A stretch of 64,000 bases of DNA from positions 2,615,001 through 2,679,000 of the forward strand of contig NZ_CP102384.1 in the NCBI RefSeq assembly GCF_024628865.1, read 5' to 3'. The stretch comes from Sphingopyxis sp. DBS4 (GTDB lineage Bacteria > Pseudomonadota > Alphaproteobacteria > Sphingomonadales > Sphingomonadaceae). Within the stretch, counting starts at the first letter, position 1; each line of letters opens with the position of its first letter. The translations under genes and the position numbers were made by a program. Shown here piece by piece: positions 7,661 to 17,175 of the stretch. The notes under the pieces were generated by a model. That model made no database searches and had not been told where the DNA came from. It was given only the letters and a program-made list of their open reading frames with translations.

Positions 7661-7703
7661 GACTTGATCTCGTTCAGGGGCTAATTTGACGGGGGGCGAG
7701 TGG

Positions 7704-8396
7704 ATGTCGGGGCGAACGAGATTAGATGGTAGGCGATTTTCCTCCCGGCTGCTGTTTGGATGGTTTTTCCTTGTCATGGTCCTGGCTGGATCAGGCACAG
7801 CGAATGCTCAAGGTTGGCTCTTCAAAGGCGACATCACGCCCAATCGCGAAATCGTGGACGGCCGCGGCGTCGACGTGCAGTTTGGCGAAATCAGCGTCGC
7901 AACGGAACCGGTTGGCGTCGGCGATTTGTCTTCAGCGGCCAGTTGGTCTGGCATCACGGATTTTAGCAAGTTCCGTGCCTATGTGGCAGGAGGAACATCC
8001 GGTGATCGCTATGTCTTCCTGCATGGCAAGACCATCAAATTCCTGTCGAGCGGTGGGGTTTATGTACCCGCCGATGGCGATGGTTCGACGTTGGTCAAAT
8101 CGACATCTGCTCTTGAAGCGTACACCTATACAGACCCCGATGGCGCAATCTATTATTTCCAGCGCGTCAATGCCGACGATCAGCGGATGTCGGGTGCGAT
8201 GAATATTCGCGGGTATCTTATGACTGTAAGCCGGCCCGACGGACGCAAGCTCGAATATGCCTATAAGGGAGTAGAGGACGCCGAGGTCTGCGGACACACA
8301 TGCTATTATCCCTATATGGTGCGCGTGCAGGCGATCGTCAGCAGCGACGGCTATATGCTGAATGGACTGCCCGCGATGACTGGTCCGGTTGCATAG
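7704..8396 (+). pseudogene. RHS N-terminal (RHS-A) protein, truncated by IS no. 2
   Basis: The frame opens MSGRTRLDGRRFSSRLLFGW, followed by a signal peptide ending ANAQ, and continues as a beta-rich extracellular protein with FRAYVAGGTSGDRYVFLHGK and SRPDGRKLEYAYKG. It has the layout of the intact 556-residue partner at 15,444-17,114 but stops after about 230 codons, with its last codons inside the IS terminus. The downstream RHS-core toxin gene expected in this order is gone. It may still be translated, but the protein would be incomplete. Confidence 0.65.
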
Positions 8397-9293
8397 TTAG
8401 TTGAAGATCGCCTCCGATGCCAGCCTGGGCGGGAGGCGGAGCGCAGCGGAGCCGAGCGGCCAGGCTGGCATCTTGATCGTTTCCGGAGTCGGTGGTTGGT
8501 ATCCGAGGCTGCTGTGCGGCCGGAGGCGATTGTAATGATCGCGCCACCAGCCGGTGACGCACCGGACCTCCTCCAGGCTGTAGAAGATTTCACCATTGAG
8601 CAGTTCGTCGCGAAGACGGGCATTGAAGCTCTCGATATAGCCATTCTCCCATGGGCTGCCGGGCTCGATATAGAGGGTAGTGACGCCGAGCCGCCCGAGC
8701 CATTCACGCACCGCATGGGCAACGAACTCGGGGCCGTTGTCGGACCTAATATGCTCGGGTGGGCCATGTTCGATGAACAGATCGGCGAGGACCTCGATGA
8801 CGTCGTTCGACCGGAACCGCCGCAGCGGCACCATCGCCAGGCATTCCCGGCTATGCTCGTCGATGATGTTGAGCATCCGGAACTTCCGGCCGTTGTGCGT
8901 CTGATCCTCGACAAAGTCGTAGGACCACACATGCCCGCGGTGCAGCGGGCGCAACCGGATGCACGACCCGTCGCCAAGCCAGAGCCGGCGGCGCTTCGGT
9001 TGTCTCTTCGGCACCTTTAAACCCTCCCGCCGCCAGATGCGCTCGACCACCGACAGGCTGACCTGCCAGCCGGCATGCCCGAGCAGCGCATGGATACGGC
9101 GATAGCCGTAACGGCCATAATCCTTCGCCAGCGCGATGATGTCGGCCGTCAGGCGTCGCTCGTCGGCATCATCTCTCGGAGGATGTCGCTGTGTCGAGCG
9201 GTGCTGGCCGAGCACGCGGCAGGTCCGTCGCTCCGATACCGGCAACGCACGACGAACCTGCTCAATCGCCTCGCGGCGACGGGAGGGGCTCAA
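8397..9293 (-). CDS. IS3-family transposase OrfB (DDE integrase core)
   Basis: 298 residues. Catalytic residues are D126 (SYDFVED), D185 (RSDNGPEF) and E221 (YIESFNARLRDEL), with the family's [14 protein letters not shown] tail. The N-terminal RYGYRRIHALL is also typical. It is not closely similar to the transposase at 743-1651, so the two IS copies are different elements. It overlaps orfA by 4 bp. Confidence 0.93.
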   Translation of the reverse strand: MSPSRRREAIEQVRRALPVSERRTCRVLGQHRSTQRHPPRDDADERRLTADIIALAKDYGRYGYRRIHALLGHAGWQVSLSVVERIWRREGLKVPKRQPKRRRLWLGDGSCIRLRPLHRGHVWSYDFVEDQTHNGRKFRMLNIIDEHSRECLAMVPLRRFRSNDVIEVLADLFIEHGPPEHIRSDNGPEFVAHAVREWLGRLGVTTLYIEPGSPWENGYIESFNARLRDELLNGEIFYSLEEVRCVTGWWRDHYNRLRPHSSLGYQPPTPETIKMPAWPLGSAALRLPPRLASEAIFN

Positions 9294-9568
9294 AAAGTCA
9301 GCTTCGACGCCTCTTGCAGGATCGCCTTGTCCAGCGCGAGGTCAGCAACAAGCCGCTTCAACCGCGCATTCTCCCGCTCCAAATCCTTCATCCGCCGCGC
9401 CTGATCAACCTTCAGGCCGCCATATTCCTTGCGCCACCGATACAGCGTCTGCTCGGATATACCGATCTGGCGGCAAGCCTCGACCGCCGTCGATCCCCGC
9501 CCCACAAGCACATCCGCCTCACGCAGCTTCGCGATAATCTGTTCCGGCGTAAAACTTTGACGTCCCAT
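9290..9568 (-). CDS. IS3-family transposase OrfA (HTH)
   Basis: 92 residues from the ATG of MGRQSFTPEQIIAKLREAD. An HTH (GISEQTLYRWRKEYGGL) is followed by a coiled coil ([19 protein letters not shown]). Upstream in-frame ATGs would extend it outside the IS and were not used. The end of the gene contains CTTTTTGA, a possible slippage site for fusion with orfB. Confidence 0.9.
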   Translation of the reverse strand: MGRQSFTPEQIIAKLREADVLVGRGSTAVEACRQIGISEQTLYRWRKEYGGLKVDQARRMKDLERENARLKRLVADLALDKAILQEASKLTF

Positions 9569-9628
9569 AACTTTCTCCAATTCTTTCGCCACAATCGGCT
9601 CTCTCTCTAGAATTGGACCAGTTTTTCC

Positions 9629-9712
9629 AAGGCAGACCACCGGCAGCCGCGGCGACGGTGACCGATCCACGCGTGGCGGCCGGAGCGACGCAGCCGGTGC
9701 AGGCGCATCCAT
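9629..9712 (+). pseudogene. C-terminal tail of a virB8-like gene
   Basis: An open frame leaves the IS and ends in AAAATVTDPRVAAGATQPV and a short tail, with its TGA overlapping the ATG of virB9 (ATGA). This is the coupling expected for the gene before virB9 in a type IV secretion operon. Only about 27 codons remain. Assignment to VirB8 rests on position. Confidence 0.5.
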
Positions 9713-10415
9713 GAGGAGCCGGCCGCTCTGGATCCTGTTGGCGGCGCTGTTCGCGACCACGGCGCAGGCGCAGGTGCGCCCGCAGCCGAGTGGTGGCGAT
9801 CAGCGCATGCAGACGGTCGACTATCGGCGCGACCAGGTCGTCGAGATCGGGGGCGCGCCGGGCTATCAGGTTTTGATTGCACTCGCTCCCGACGAGCGAA
9901 TCCAGAATGTCGCGCTCGGCGACAGCGGTGCCTGGCAGGTGGTCGCGAGCCAGAGCGGTAACATGCTCTTCGTTCGCCCGACGCAGGATGGCGTCAGCAC
10001 AAACATGACCGTCATCACCAGCGCACGCTTCTATGCATTCGATCTGGTTCCGGTGGCCTATGGATCGCCGCCCTATGAGGTCCGGTTCAACTACCCCGCC
10101 GATACGGCAAACGGGGCGGCGGGGGCTCTCGACGCGATGGGCGAGCCGGTTGGCAGCTATAGGCTGAGCGGAGTCAAGGCGCTGTGGCCGGTCGCGATCC
10201 ACGACGATGGCGCGAAGACCTATATCGATTGGGCTGCCGATACACCGCTCCCGGCGGCCTTCGTCATCGACGAATATGGCCGCGAGCGGCTCGCGAACGG
10301 CAATATGCGCGGCGGACTCTATGTCATCGACAGCGTCCACCAACAGCTCCTGTTCCGGATCGACCAGAAGGCCGCGCGCGCGAAGCGATACATTCCGAAG
10401 GACAAAACGCCATGA
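9711..10415 (+). CDS. virB9: VirB9/TrbG/CagX-type conjugal transfer protein
   Basis: 234 residues with a signal peptide (about 1-20, ATTAQAQ). The CagX fold is recognisable: GAPGYQVLIALAPDERIQNV near 47-66, the central FVRPTQDGVSTNMTV and the C-terminal MRGGLYVIDSVHQQLLFRID. VirB9 forms the outer-membrane core complex with VirB7 and VirB10. Its stop overlaps the virB10 start (ATGA), so the genes are coupled. The upstream operon part is lost at the IS, so expression needs a promoter within or before the IS. Confidence 0.92.
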   Translation: MRSRPLWILLAALFATTAQAQVRPQPSGGDQRMQTVDYRRDQVVEIGGAPGYQVLIALAPDERIQNVALGDSGAWQVVASQSGNMLFVRPTQDGVSTNMTVITSARFYAFDLVPVAYGSPPYEVRFNYPADTANGAAGALDAMGEPVGSYRLSGVKALWPVAIHDDGAKTYIDWAADTPLPAAFVIDEYGRERLANGNMRGGLYVIDSVHQQLLFRIDQKAARAKRYIPKDKTP

Positions 10416-11515
10416 CGGCGCCCGATGCACCACCGGACGGTCCGGTAGAACCGGCTGAGCGCGGCACGATGCCGCGCGTTGCCCGGCCTTCCTCGGGGCT
10501 GTCCGGCACGGCGATCCTGATCGGCGCGGTCTTGGCGGGCATCCTGCTTTTCTCGATCCTCGATGCGAGACGGCGGGCATTGAGCGCGCCGGCGGTGCGG
10601 CCCGCGCGCGCCGATCTGGTGGCCGCATCCGAAACGCCGCCACCACTTTATATTCCGCCCGCGCAGCCCGCGGCGATGGCGATCCCGCTCACGCAAGCGC
10701 CGGGCCCGGTGCCGATCCAGCCGGCTCCCCAAGGCCGATCGGCCGTGGTGCCGCCACAGGAGCCTGCGCCGATGACCCCGCCGCCACTCTCCTATGCGCC
10801 GCCTCCGCCGGTCGCGCCGCCTCGCTCGGCCAGCGGCGCGATTCTTGTCGTCGATTCATCGCAACCACAAGCGGCTGCGTCAGAGGGCGCTTCTGGTGCT
10901 GGTGGCAGCCCATTGCCCTCGGGAAGTGCCGACGTTGCCGGGCGTAGCAGGGCGGGCGCGATGTCCGACCGCGCGACCACTGTGCCGCAGGGCACGCTCA
11001 TTCCTGCGGTGCTCGAGACGGGGTTTAATTCGACGGGTTCGGGGTTTGCACGCGCTCTCGTCCAACGCGATGTCTATGGATTTGACGGCACGCGCGTGCT
11101 GATCCCGCGCGGCAGCCGGCTGATCGGGGATTATCGTTCCGAGACCAGTCCCGGGCAGAAGCGAGCCTTTGTAACCTGGACACGGCTGATCCGTCCTGAT
11201 GGCGTGACGATCGCGATCGGGTCGCCCACTACCGATCCCGTCGGTGTCGGCGGGGTGCGCGCTAAAGTCGACAGCCATTTCTTCGAACGCTTCGCTGGAT
11301 CGATCCTCCAGACGGCGATGCTGATCGGCGGCAACCTCGCGGCGCGATCGGCTGGGGACTCGGTGGTGGTCGCGTTGCCCGGCTCCTTCCCGGCCGCCGG
11401 CACTGCAACGCCAGCGACCGAGATTCCGCCGACGCTCAGTGTTCGGCAGGGTACGAGCATCAGCGTGTTCGTTGCGCGCGACCTCGACTTCACCGCGGTC
11501 GAGGCGCGGCGATGA
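10412..11515 (+). CDS. virB10: VirB10-type T4SS core-complex protein
   Basis: 367 residues from the ATG that overlaps the virB9 stop; longer upstream frames overlap virB9 and are not needed. There is a short cytoplasmic N-terminus, one transmembrane helix (about 30-48, AILIGAVLAGILLFSILD), a proline-rich periplasmic linker to about residue 145, and a C-terminal TrbI/VirB10 beta barrel. Barrel motifs include VPQGTLIPAVLETGFNS and IPRGSRLIGDYRS. The stop overlaps the virB11 start (ATGA). Its length is normal for the family. Confidence 0.93.
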   Translation: MTAPDAPPDGPVEPAERGTMPRVARPSSGLSGTAILIGAVLAGILLFSILDARRRALSAPAVRPARADLVAASETPPPLYIPPAQPAAMAIPLTQAPGPVPIQPAPQGRSAVVPPQEPAPMTPPPLSYAPPPPVAPPRSASGAILVVDSSQPQAAASEGASGAGGSPLPSGSADVAGRSRAGAMSDRATTVPQGTLIPAVLETGFNSTGSGFARALVQRDVYGFDGTRVLIPRGSRLIGDYRSETSPGQKRAFVTWTRLIRPDGVTIAIGSPTTDPVGVGGVRAKVDSHFFERFAGSILQTAMLIGGNLAARSAGDSVVVALPGSFPAAGTATPATEIPPTLSVRQGTSISVFVARDLDFTAVEARR

Positions 11516-12501
11516 CCGCAACGCAGCTCGCCGATCGGGTTTATCTACGAAGCTATCTTGCCCCGCTCGCCTTTGCGCTCGACCGTGACGATGTCACCGA
11601 TATCTATATCAATCGGCCCGGCGAGATATGGATCGAGACGCTCGGCGGCGGGATCGAGCGCCACGAGGCTTCTGAACTCGACGCCGCGCTATTGCCACGG
11701 CTGGCGCGGCAGGTGGCGGCGCTCAATCATCAGGGGATCAGCCGCGAGCATCCCTTGCTCTCGGCAAGTCTGCCCGACGGGTCGCGCATCCAGATCGCTC
11801 TGCCGCCGGCGACCCGCGGCGAAATCGCGATTGCGATCCGCAAGCATGTGTCCGCCGATTTGACGCTCGATGATTATGTGGCTGCCGATGCTTTCCGCAA
11901 TGTCCGGACCACGGGAGATGCGCAGTCGGCGGCGACTGAACGAGTACGGAAGCTGGCGGATGCCGGCGAGATCGCGGCGGCGCTGCGCGAAGCGGTGCGC
12001 GGGCGGCTCAATATCCTGATCTCCGGCGGCACCTCGTCGGGCAAGACCACCTTCCTCAATGCCTTGATCCGCGAAATCCCGAAAGCAGAGCGGTTGATCC
12101 TGATTGAGGATACGCCCGAGATACGGCTCGTGCACGACAATGCCGTCGGATTGATCGCGGCGCGTAGTGCGCTGGGCGAGGCTGCAGTCACGGCCAACGA
12201 TCTCGTGTCCGCATCGCTCCGCATGCGGCCCGATCGGATCATCCTGGGCGAATTGCGCGGGCCGGAGGCGTTCGCCTTCCTTCGCGCGATCAATACCGGC
12301 CATCCGGGATCAATGACGACGATTCATGCCGATAGTGTCGAGCGGGCGTTCGAGCAGTTGGCGCTACTGGTTCTGGAAGGCGGCTCGACGCTCCAGCGCG
12401 AGGATATTCTCGCTTACGTTCGAACAACCGTGGATTTGGTGTTGCAACTCGGCCGTGATGTGACGGGGCGAAGCGTCTCGGAGATCATGATACGAAAGTA
12501 G
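11512..12501 (+). CDS. virB11: VirB11-type secretion ATPase
   Basis: 329 residues. A Walker A motif GGTSSGKT is at 172-179, preceded by the family's N-terminal domain (DRDDVTDIYINRPGEIW). The Asp box ILIEDTPEIRL, RMRPDRIILGELRGPEAFAF and the His box TGHPGSMTTIHAD follow. VirB11 is a hexameric ATPase that powers pilus assembly and substrate transfer at the inner membrane. It looks intact, but no virD4 or relaxase follows and the T4SS part ends here. Confidence 0.95.
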   Translation: MTATQLADRVYLRSYLAPLAFALDRDDVTDIYINRPGEIWIETLGGGIERHEASELDAALLPRLARQVAALNHQGISREHPLLSASLPDGSRIQIALPPATRGEIAIAIRKHVSADLTLDDYVAADAFRNVRTTGDAQSAATERVRKLADAGEIAAALREAVRGRLNILISGGTSSGKTTFLNALIREIPKAERLILIEDTPEIRLVHDNAVGLIAARSALGEAAVTANDLVSASLRMRPDRIILGELRGPEAFAFLRAINTGHPGSMTTIHADSVERAFEQLALLVLEGGSTLQREDILAYVRTTVDLVLQLGRDVTGRSVSEIMIRK

Positions 12502-12578
12502 AGGGCGGAAAGGAGATTGGGCCAATACGGCGGCAACGGCGCAATGATATGGGTTCTCCCTAAGGACTAAACGACAAG

Positions 12579-12827
12579 TCAATCTGCCCTATCCGCTCGA
12601 TCAAATCTCGGATTCCAATTGCGTGGTTTTTCTAAGCCACCTCCCCACCACGGGCACCCAGCTTTGATCCATTGTTCGCGTAACTGTTCAAATGATTTTG
12701 TTACGTCATCGTAGCCAAATTCCGTTCCACAAGAAGGACAGATGACAAAGGTTGCTTCGCCATCGACATATGCTGGCTCTTCAAGTTCGGGAAAGCCGCA
12801 AACTGGGCAGATGTTCTGTTCGTTCAT
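12579..12827 (-). CDS. Putative immunity protein with CxxC zinc-ribbon pairs
   Basis: 82 residues with two CxxC knuckles, CPVCGFPE and CPSCGTEFGYDD, then LREQWIKAGCPWWGGG and a RNWNP motif. Proteins of this form are often found just downstream of RHS or polymorphic toxins. Its ATG overlaps the TGA of the RHS toxin gene (ATGA), the coupling usual for toxin-immunity pairs. The immunity role is inferred from position and family habit; it is not proven. Confidence 0.75.
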   Translation of the reverse strand: MNEQNICPVCGFPELEEPAYVDGEATFVICPSCGTEFGYDDVTKSFEQLREQWIKAGCPWWGGGLEKPRNWNPRFDRADRAD

Positions 12828-15406
12828 CTAGCGATCTCTCTCTCGAAATAGTCCAGATTAGTTTTCAAACCATGCTGAGCAGTATCCGGTTTGAAATAAG
12901 TTCTGATGTTGCCATCCTTCGACAAAACTCCAAACTCGTTCGTTTTGGGATTGTATCGTACAATGTCGCCGCTCTTCCTTGTTCCTTCGAGCACTCCGCG
13001 ACCCGCTTTTCCGCCGAGAAAATTGCTTGCCGCTTTTTCATAAGCCGCAGCCGTCTTGAAGCCAAATTCCCCGGAATGCTTGGCGAAGTGCGAACTGCGC
13101 AGCGAGCCGGAGGCAAAGCTAAGTGCTTTGGTCGCCGCTCCCTCCAGTCCCAATGCTCGAGCCGCAACTTTTCCGATCATGGTTGCAGCTTTTTCCACCG
13201 GAACGAAAAAAGACGCGATCAGAGGAGTATGATATTTCTCCTGAGCATTCGCTATCTGCTCTGGTACTGGTGTTGGATTCTCACCCCGTTGCGCGGCCTC
13301 GGAATAATCTCGATAGGCCGCCACATATTGTGCCGACTGGTCTAGAGCCTGCTTTCCGTCAGAGTCGATATTATTAACCGGATCGTTCCCCACATAAGTG
13401 TAGAGGTTGACCTGATCGTCATATCCGATGGGATCGGTCTGGAGGAACCGCCCGAGCGTCGGCGAGTAGATGCGGGCCTTGTAATAGTACATGCCGATCT
13501 CGGGCAGCCACGCCTGCCCGGTATACTGGAACCGCCCGACGTTGCCGACCTTGGGGATGCCATATTCGTCGTAGCTGTTGATCGCGATCGCGGCGCCCGT
13601 CGCGTCGGTGACCGCGATAACGCTTCCCTGATGGTCGCTATGCAGCCAGCGCGGGCTCGCGGTGCCGCTGCCCTCGTACCACACCACCGGATCGTCGACG
13701 CTGCTGCCATGCGCATAGCGCCGCAGCAGTGTGCCGCTGCCATTATACTCAGCGACCAGCTCGTCGCCATCGTGCAAAAGGCGCGTCGTGCTACCGCCGC
13801 CCACCGTCTCATAGAGCCGCCCCAGCGGATCATAGCGCAGCGTCGCAGTCTTCGCCCCGCTCGCGCTTACCAGCCGGTTCTCGACGTCATAGACGAACGT
13901 CGTCGATCCGTCCGATGTCAGATTGCCATTCGCGTCATAGGTGAACGAGGCCGCGCCTGCCGCCGTATACTGGTTGAGACCGTTCGCCGTGTAGTTGCGA
14001 TCGACATTGAAGTGCCCGGTCCACGCATAGGCATCATTGTTGCGCACCTGCTGCGTCAGCTGCGACGCCGGCGTATACCCATAGGTAAAGGCCACATCGT
14101 TCGCCGTGCCGGTAACATTGTGCGACAGAGCGTTCAATCGACCGACCGGATCATAACCGAACACCGTGGCCTGGCCATATCGCCCATCCTGCGTCGCCCG
14201 CAGGCCGCGATTGTTATAGCCGTAAGTCACCATGTTGACCGTCGAACCGATCGCGCCCTCATACAGCGTCTTCATCCGGTCGAGCCCGTCGTAGCCATAG
14301 CTGGTCTTCGCAGCATCGGGCCATGTCAGCTCGGTGCGATTGCCGTTCTTGTCGGAAGCATAGGATAGCGTTCGCGTGACCCCATCCATCTTGAGCGCCG
14401 AGGAGGTCATCCGCCCGAACCCATCGTAGGCCGTGGTCAGTCCTTCCGAAGTCGCCGCCGCGCTGTCGAACCGGGCATAGGTCTGGAGGCCCTGCAGGTC
14501 ATAGCCATAATAGACGTCGCGCGTGTGCGTCACCGCCAGCCCGGTCCGCTCGGGCACAATCTTGACCGTGTTGCGATTCAGCGCGTCATACTGATAGGTA
14601 ATGGTACTGCCGTCGCGCTTACGCAGCGAGGTGCGATTGTCGTTGGCGTCATAGCCATATTGCTCGTAATCGGTCGTCGAGACCGTTCCGGTTGTCGTCA
14701 GCGACGGAAAATTCCATTTTACCTGCCGGTCGAACCCATCGTAGGTCATCGACGCCTTATAGCCCCGCGCGTCGGTCAGACTCGTTTGCTTACCATTCGG
14801 GCTATAGGTGTAAGTCGCGTAATCTTGCTGCAGTGCCGTGCCATAGGCCTTCTGGATCTTAAGAAGCCGACCGGTCGCATCGTAGGTGTTTTTAATGATG
14901 CGGTCAGGTCCAAAGCTGCCTTGGGTGCCCAAGGTGCAGGCGCTTGCTGGAAGGCTATCGTAGACCGCCGGGTTCATACGTTGCGCTATACACTCGAGTC
15001 TATCAAGCGCGTCGTAGCTATATTGGTTGAGACTATAACGGGTACCCGCACTCCATAGGCTTTCAGTCGCCTTCAACCCACGGTCGTTCCATGTGATCTC
15101 GGTCCAGCGGGCAACAGAAAAGCCTGTCCATGCTGCCGGTACTACATTGTCCGTTTGAAAGGTCGAGAGCTCGCCTTCCTCTACCTTGATCAGCTGTCCC
15201 GCCGCATTGTAAGTGAGGCGGTTGGCGCGGTAGTTGAGTGGACCCGCGCCATCGGGGTCGGCGTATATTTCCCCCGTCAGACTTCCCAAGATATCGTATC
15301 GATACGCCGTTGTATATTCGCTCGGCCCTTGCGCATAGGCGTGTGAAGTGATTGCCGTCAGCAAAGAGGCAAAGAGGGTTACCGGTGTAGCGCTGATTTT
15401 CTTCAT
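12824..15406 (-). CDS. Secreted RHS-repeat toxin with C-terminal polymorphic toxin domain
   Basis: 860 residues. A Sec signal peptide (about 1-25, SHAYAQ) is followed by many YD repeats (for example YDALNRNTVKIVP and YDGLDRMKTLYE) to about residue 590. The RHS-associated core follows (HSDHQGSVIAVTD, then FQYTGQAWLPEIGMYYYKAR, then GRFLQTDPIGY). After DPVNNIDSDGK the sequence changes to a variable tip (about 690-860) with HFAKHSGEFGF, GDIVRYNPKTNEFGV and GNIRTYFKPD. That pattern resembles tRNase-type toxins related to colicin D, but the assignment is tentative. The shell presumably encloses the toxin until cleavage at the core. The immunity gene follows directly. A signal peptide and no T6SS genes suggest Sec-dependent export. 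Confidence 0.87.
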   Translation of the reverse strand: MKKISATPVTLFASLLTAITSHAYAQGPSEYTTAYRYDILGSLTGEIYADPDGAGPLNYRANRLTYNAAGQLIKVEEGELSTFQTDNVVPAAWTGFSVARWTEITWNDRGLKATESLWSAGTRYSLNQYSYDALDRLECIAQRMNPAVYDSLPASACTLGTQGSFGPDRIIKNTYDATGRLLKIQKAYGTALQQDYATYTYSPNGKQTSLTDARGYKASMTYDGFDRQVKWNFPSLTTTGTVSTTDYEQYGYDANDNRTSLRKRDGSTITYQYDALNRNTVKIVPERTGLAVTHTRDVYYGYDLQGLQTYARFDSAAATSEGLTTAYDGFGRMTSSALKMDGVTRTLSYASDKNGNRTELTWPDAAKTSYGYDGLDRMKTLYEGAIGSTVNMVTYGYNNRGLRATQDGRYGQATVFGYDPVGRLNALSHNVTGTANDVAFTYGYTPASQLTQQVRNNDAYAWTGHFNVDRNYTANGLNQYTAAGAASFTYDANGNLTSDGSTTFVYDVENRLVSASGAKTATLRYDPLGRLYETVGGGSTTRLLHDGDELVAEYNGSGTLLRRYAHGSSVDDPVVWYEGSGTASPRWLHSDHQGSVIAVTDATGAAIAINSYDEYGIPKVGNVGRFQYTGQAWLPEIGMYYYKARIYSPTLGRFLQTDPIGYDDQVNLYTYVGNDPVNNIDSDGKQALDQSAQYVAAYRDYSEAAQRGENPTPVPEQIANAQEKYHTPLIASFFVPVEKAATMIGKVAARALGLEGAATKALSFASGSLRSSHFAKHSGEFGFKTAAAYEKAASNFLGGKAGRGVLEGTRKSGDIVRYNPKTNEFGVLSKDGNIRTYFKPDTAQHGLKTNLDYFEREIAR

Positions 15407-15443
15407 AACTTTCCCGGACTGATGACGAAAAATCTGCCCGCGG

Positions 15444-17114
15444 TCACGGGCAAGCCTGAAGAGATGCTGTGCCCTTGGCTGTGGTTTCGCTTATTTTGCG
15501 GCCGAGCTTGTCGTTGACGAAGCAGGTGCGCAGAATCTCGCCGTTGGCTTCTTCGGCAATACCTCTCAACCAAAGATTGTTTGGGCCGCTGTCGGGACCA
15601 TATTCGTAGCGCTTGACGACCTCAGCTCCTGCGACTTCGCATGTGTCGCCTATCGTTGCTCCGCTCGTGCAAAACTTCGCCGTGTCCAGGAGCCAAATAG
15701 GGTCAGGATCTTGGACATATTGCCCGGTAGAATTTAGGTACCAGGCCCGGCGCTGCACATATGCATAGCGGTGAACCGGCCGAACGCCATTGACTGCCGG
15801 CCCCGTTTCGCTGAGCAAATGCCCGCTCGACGCATGATAGGTGTAATCGGTGCGCGCGCCTCGTGGGTCGATCACCCAATTGGGCTTGTTGCATGTCTTA
15901 TAATTCACGCAAGTTGCATCGTATCCGAATGTTGTCACTTGGTCGGCGGCGCCACTGCCAGGTTTTGCCTTTTCGGTAATGCTGATGACATTTGCCCGTG
16001 CATCATAGGAAATCTGCTGGAGATTTCCTTCTTCAAGCACTAGAGAGATAATTTTTCGCGATTCATTCTGGGCATAATTGTAGGTAAAATTGTCATCTTT
16101 TAAATATATTGGCCAAGATTTTTGAGGGTCCATGTAGAAATAAGCCTTGCGGACAATCCCGGTTGGTGACGTTTCCTGATAGATATTGTAGTATGTCCCC
16201 AGATTCCATTGAAAGTTATAAGACCAAGTCTGCCCATTTCTGGTTGAGGAGATTGTCTTCGCGTATAGTGGCACGGTAGTTGTGCCGCCGATCCCGTTCG
16301 AAAAGGTGCGGTAGCAATCGTAAGGCGCCGTCCGGTTGCATTTGTCATAGGTAATCAGGCCGGCCGCCCCGGTGCCGGGGGGTTGGTAAGAGAGCACCTG
16401 ATTATAGAGATCGGCCTTGATCACATGCACCGCTCCGCGACTGTCAGTCGCAGTTCTTGTGCGGACAGATCCGGCATCCTGCTGGACGACAGAACCGGAA
16501 GGCCAGCCCGACAGGCCCGAGCAGGGCGATGCAGCGGGGCAATATTTATAGGCAAGATTGACCAGATATCCGCCGGTCGCCATCAGACCATCGTTTTGTG
16601 TGATGGTGCCGGCAGAAAATCGCAGCACGCGACCGCTGGGGAAGCGCACAATGTCGGCCGGCCCCGTAAAGCCGCTGGCATTTGGGATGTGCATCTCTGT
16701 TCCGTCACGAAACGTATAGGTGACGGATCCGTCGGGATTGATAACTACCTTACTTCCCTTGTAGGCCGCATAGGTAGAGTTAACTACGAGGATTTCGCTG
16801 GAGAGGCCGAGATACGCGATCGTCTGATTGCCTTCGGCGCGTATTCCCGCCCAGAGGCTGTTATTGGGATAACCGTCCCCGATATCCATCACACTTTCGA
16901 GAATCCGATCGCCTTGCCCACCCGACCATAAAGTTATGGGGATCGATGTCGTACCCGACATTAGGTCCACATAATTGTTACTGATGATCTTTCTTTCGAT
17001 ATCCATCGGCGGCGGTTGCTGGGCGATAACTGGCGTGGCTGTGGGAGCAAGGGTGCACAACAAAAGAGAGGGCAAAAATCCCCGTGATTTCGATCCTGTT
17101 TTGATATTAGTCAT
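15444..17114 (-). CDS. RHS N-terminal (RHS-A) partner protein, secreted
   Basis: 556 residues. The signal peptide ends about residue 31 (PVIAQ). The rest is a beta-rich extracellular protein with degenerate YD-type repeats late in the chain (ISYDARANVISITEKA, then RGARTDYTYHASSGHLL). It lies 37 bp upstream of the RHS-core toxin gene and likely forms the first part of a split shell, much as TcB and TcC-like halves do. The same gene order, with this gene truncated, is seen at the left RHS locus. Function beyond shell building is not known. Confidence 0.75.
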   Translation of the reverse strand: MTNIKTGSKSRGFLPSLLLCTLAPTATPVIAQQPPPMDIERKIISNNYVDLMSGTTSIPITLWSGGQGDRILESVMDIGDGYPNNSLWAGIRAEGNQTIAYLGLSSEILVVNSTYAAYKGSKVVINPDGSVTYTFRDGTEMHIPNASGFTGPADIVRFPSGRVLRFSAGTITQNDGLMATGGYLVNLAYKYCPAASPCSGLSGWPSGSVVQQDAGSVRTRTATDSRGAVHVIKADLYNQVLSYQPPGTGAAGLITYDKCNRTAPYDCYRTFSNGIGGTTTVPLYAKTISSTRNGQTWSYNFQWNLGTYYNIYQETSPTGIVRKAYFYMDPQKSWPIYLKDDNFTYNYAQNESRKIISLVLEEGNLQQISYDARANVISITEKAKPGSGAADQVTTFGYDATCVNYKTCNKPNWVIDPRGARTDYTYHASSGHLLSETGPAVNGVRPVHRYAYVQRRAWYLNSTGQYVQDPDPIWLLDTAKFCTSGATIGDTCEVAGAEVVKRYEYGPDSGPNNLWLRGIAEEANGEILRTCFVNDKLGRKISETTAKGTASLQACP

Positions 17115-17175
17115 CTTCTCTCACAGACGAGAACCTAATCCGCGAAAAGCCATCCGATTTCGGGTGCCCGCTGCC

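Larger units (their letters stand above)
8377..9628 (-). mobile_element. IS3-family insertion sequence no. 2
   Basis: orfA and orfB are flanked by inverted ACTGGTCC (8379-8386 and 9615-9622). The outermost bases differ (TG before the left copy, TGGAAAA before the right copy), so one end is degraded or the exact limits are off by a few bases. On the left it truncates an RHS gene and on the right only the tail of a virB8-like gene remains. It therefore marks a deletion or recombination junction, not a simple insertion. Confidence 0.85.
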
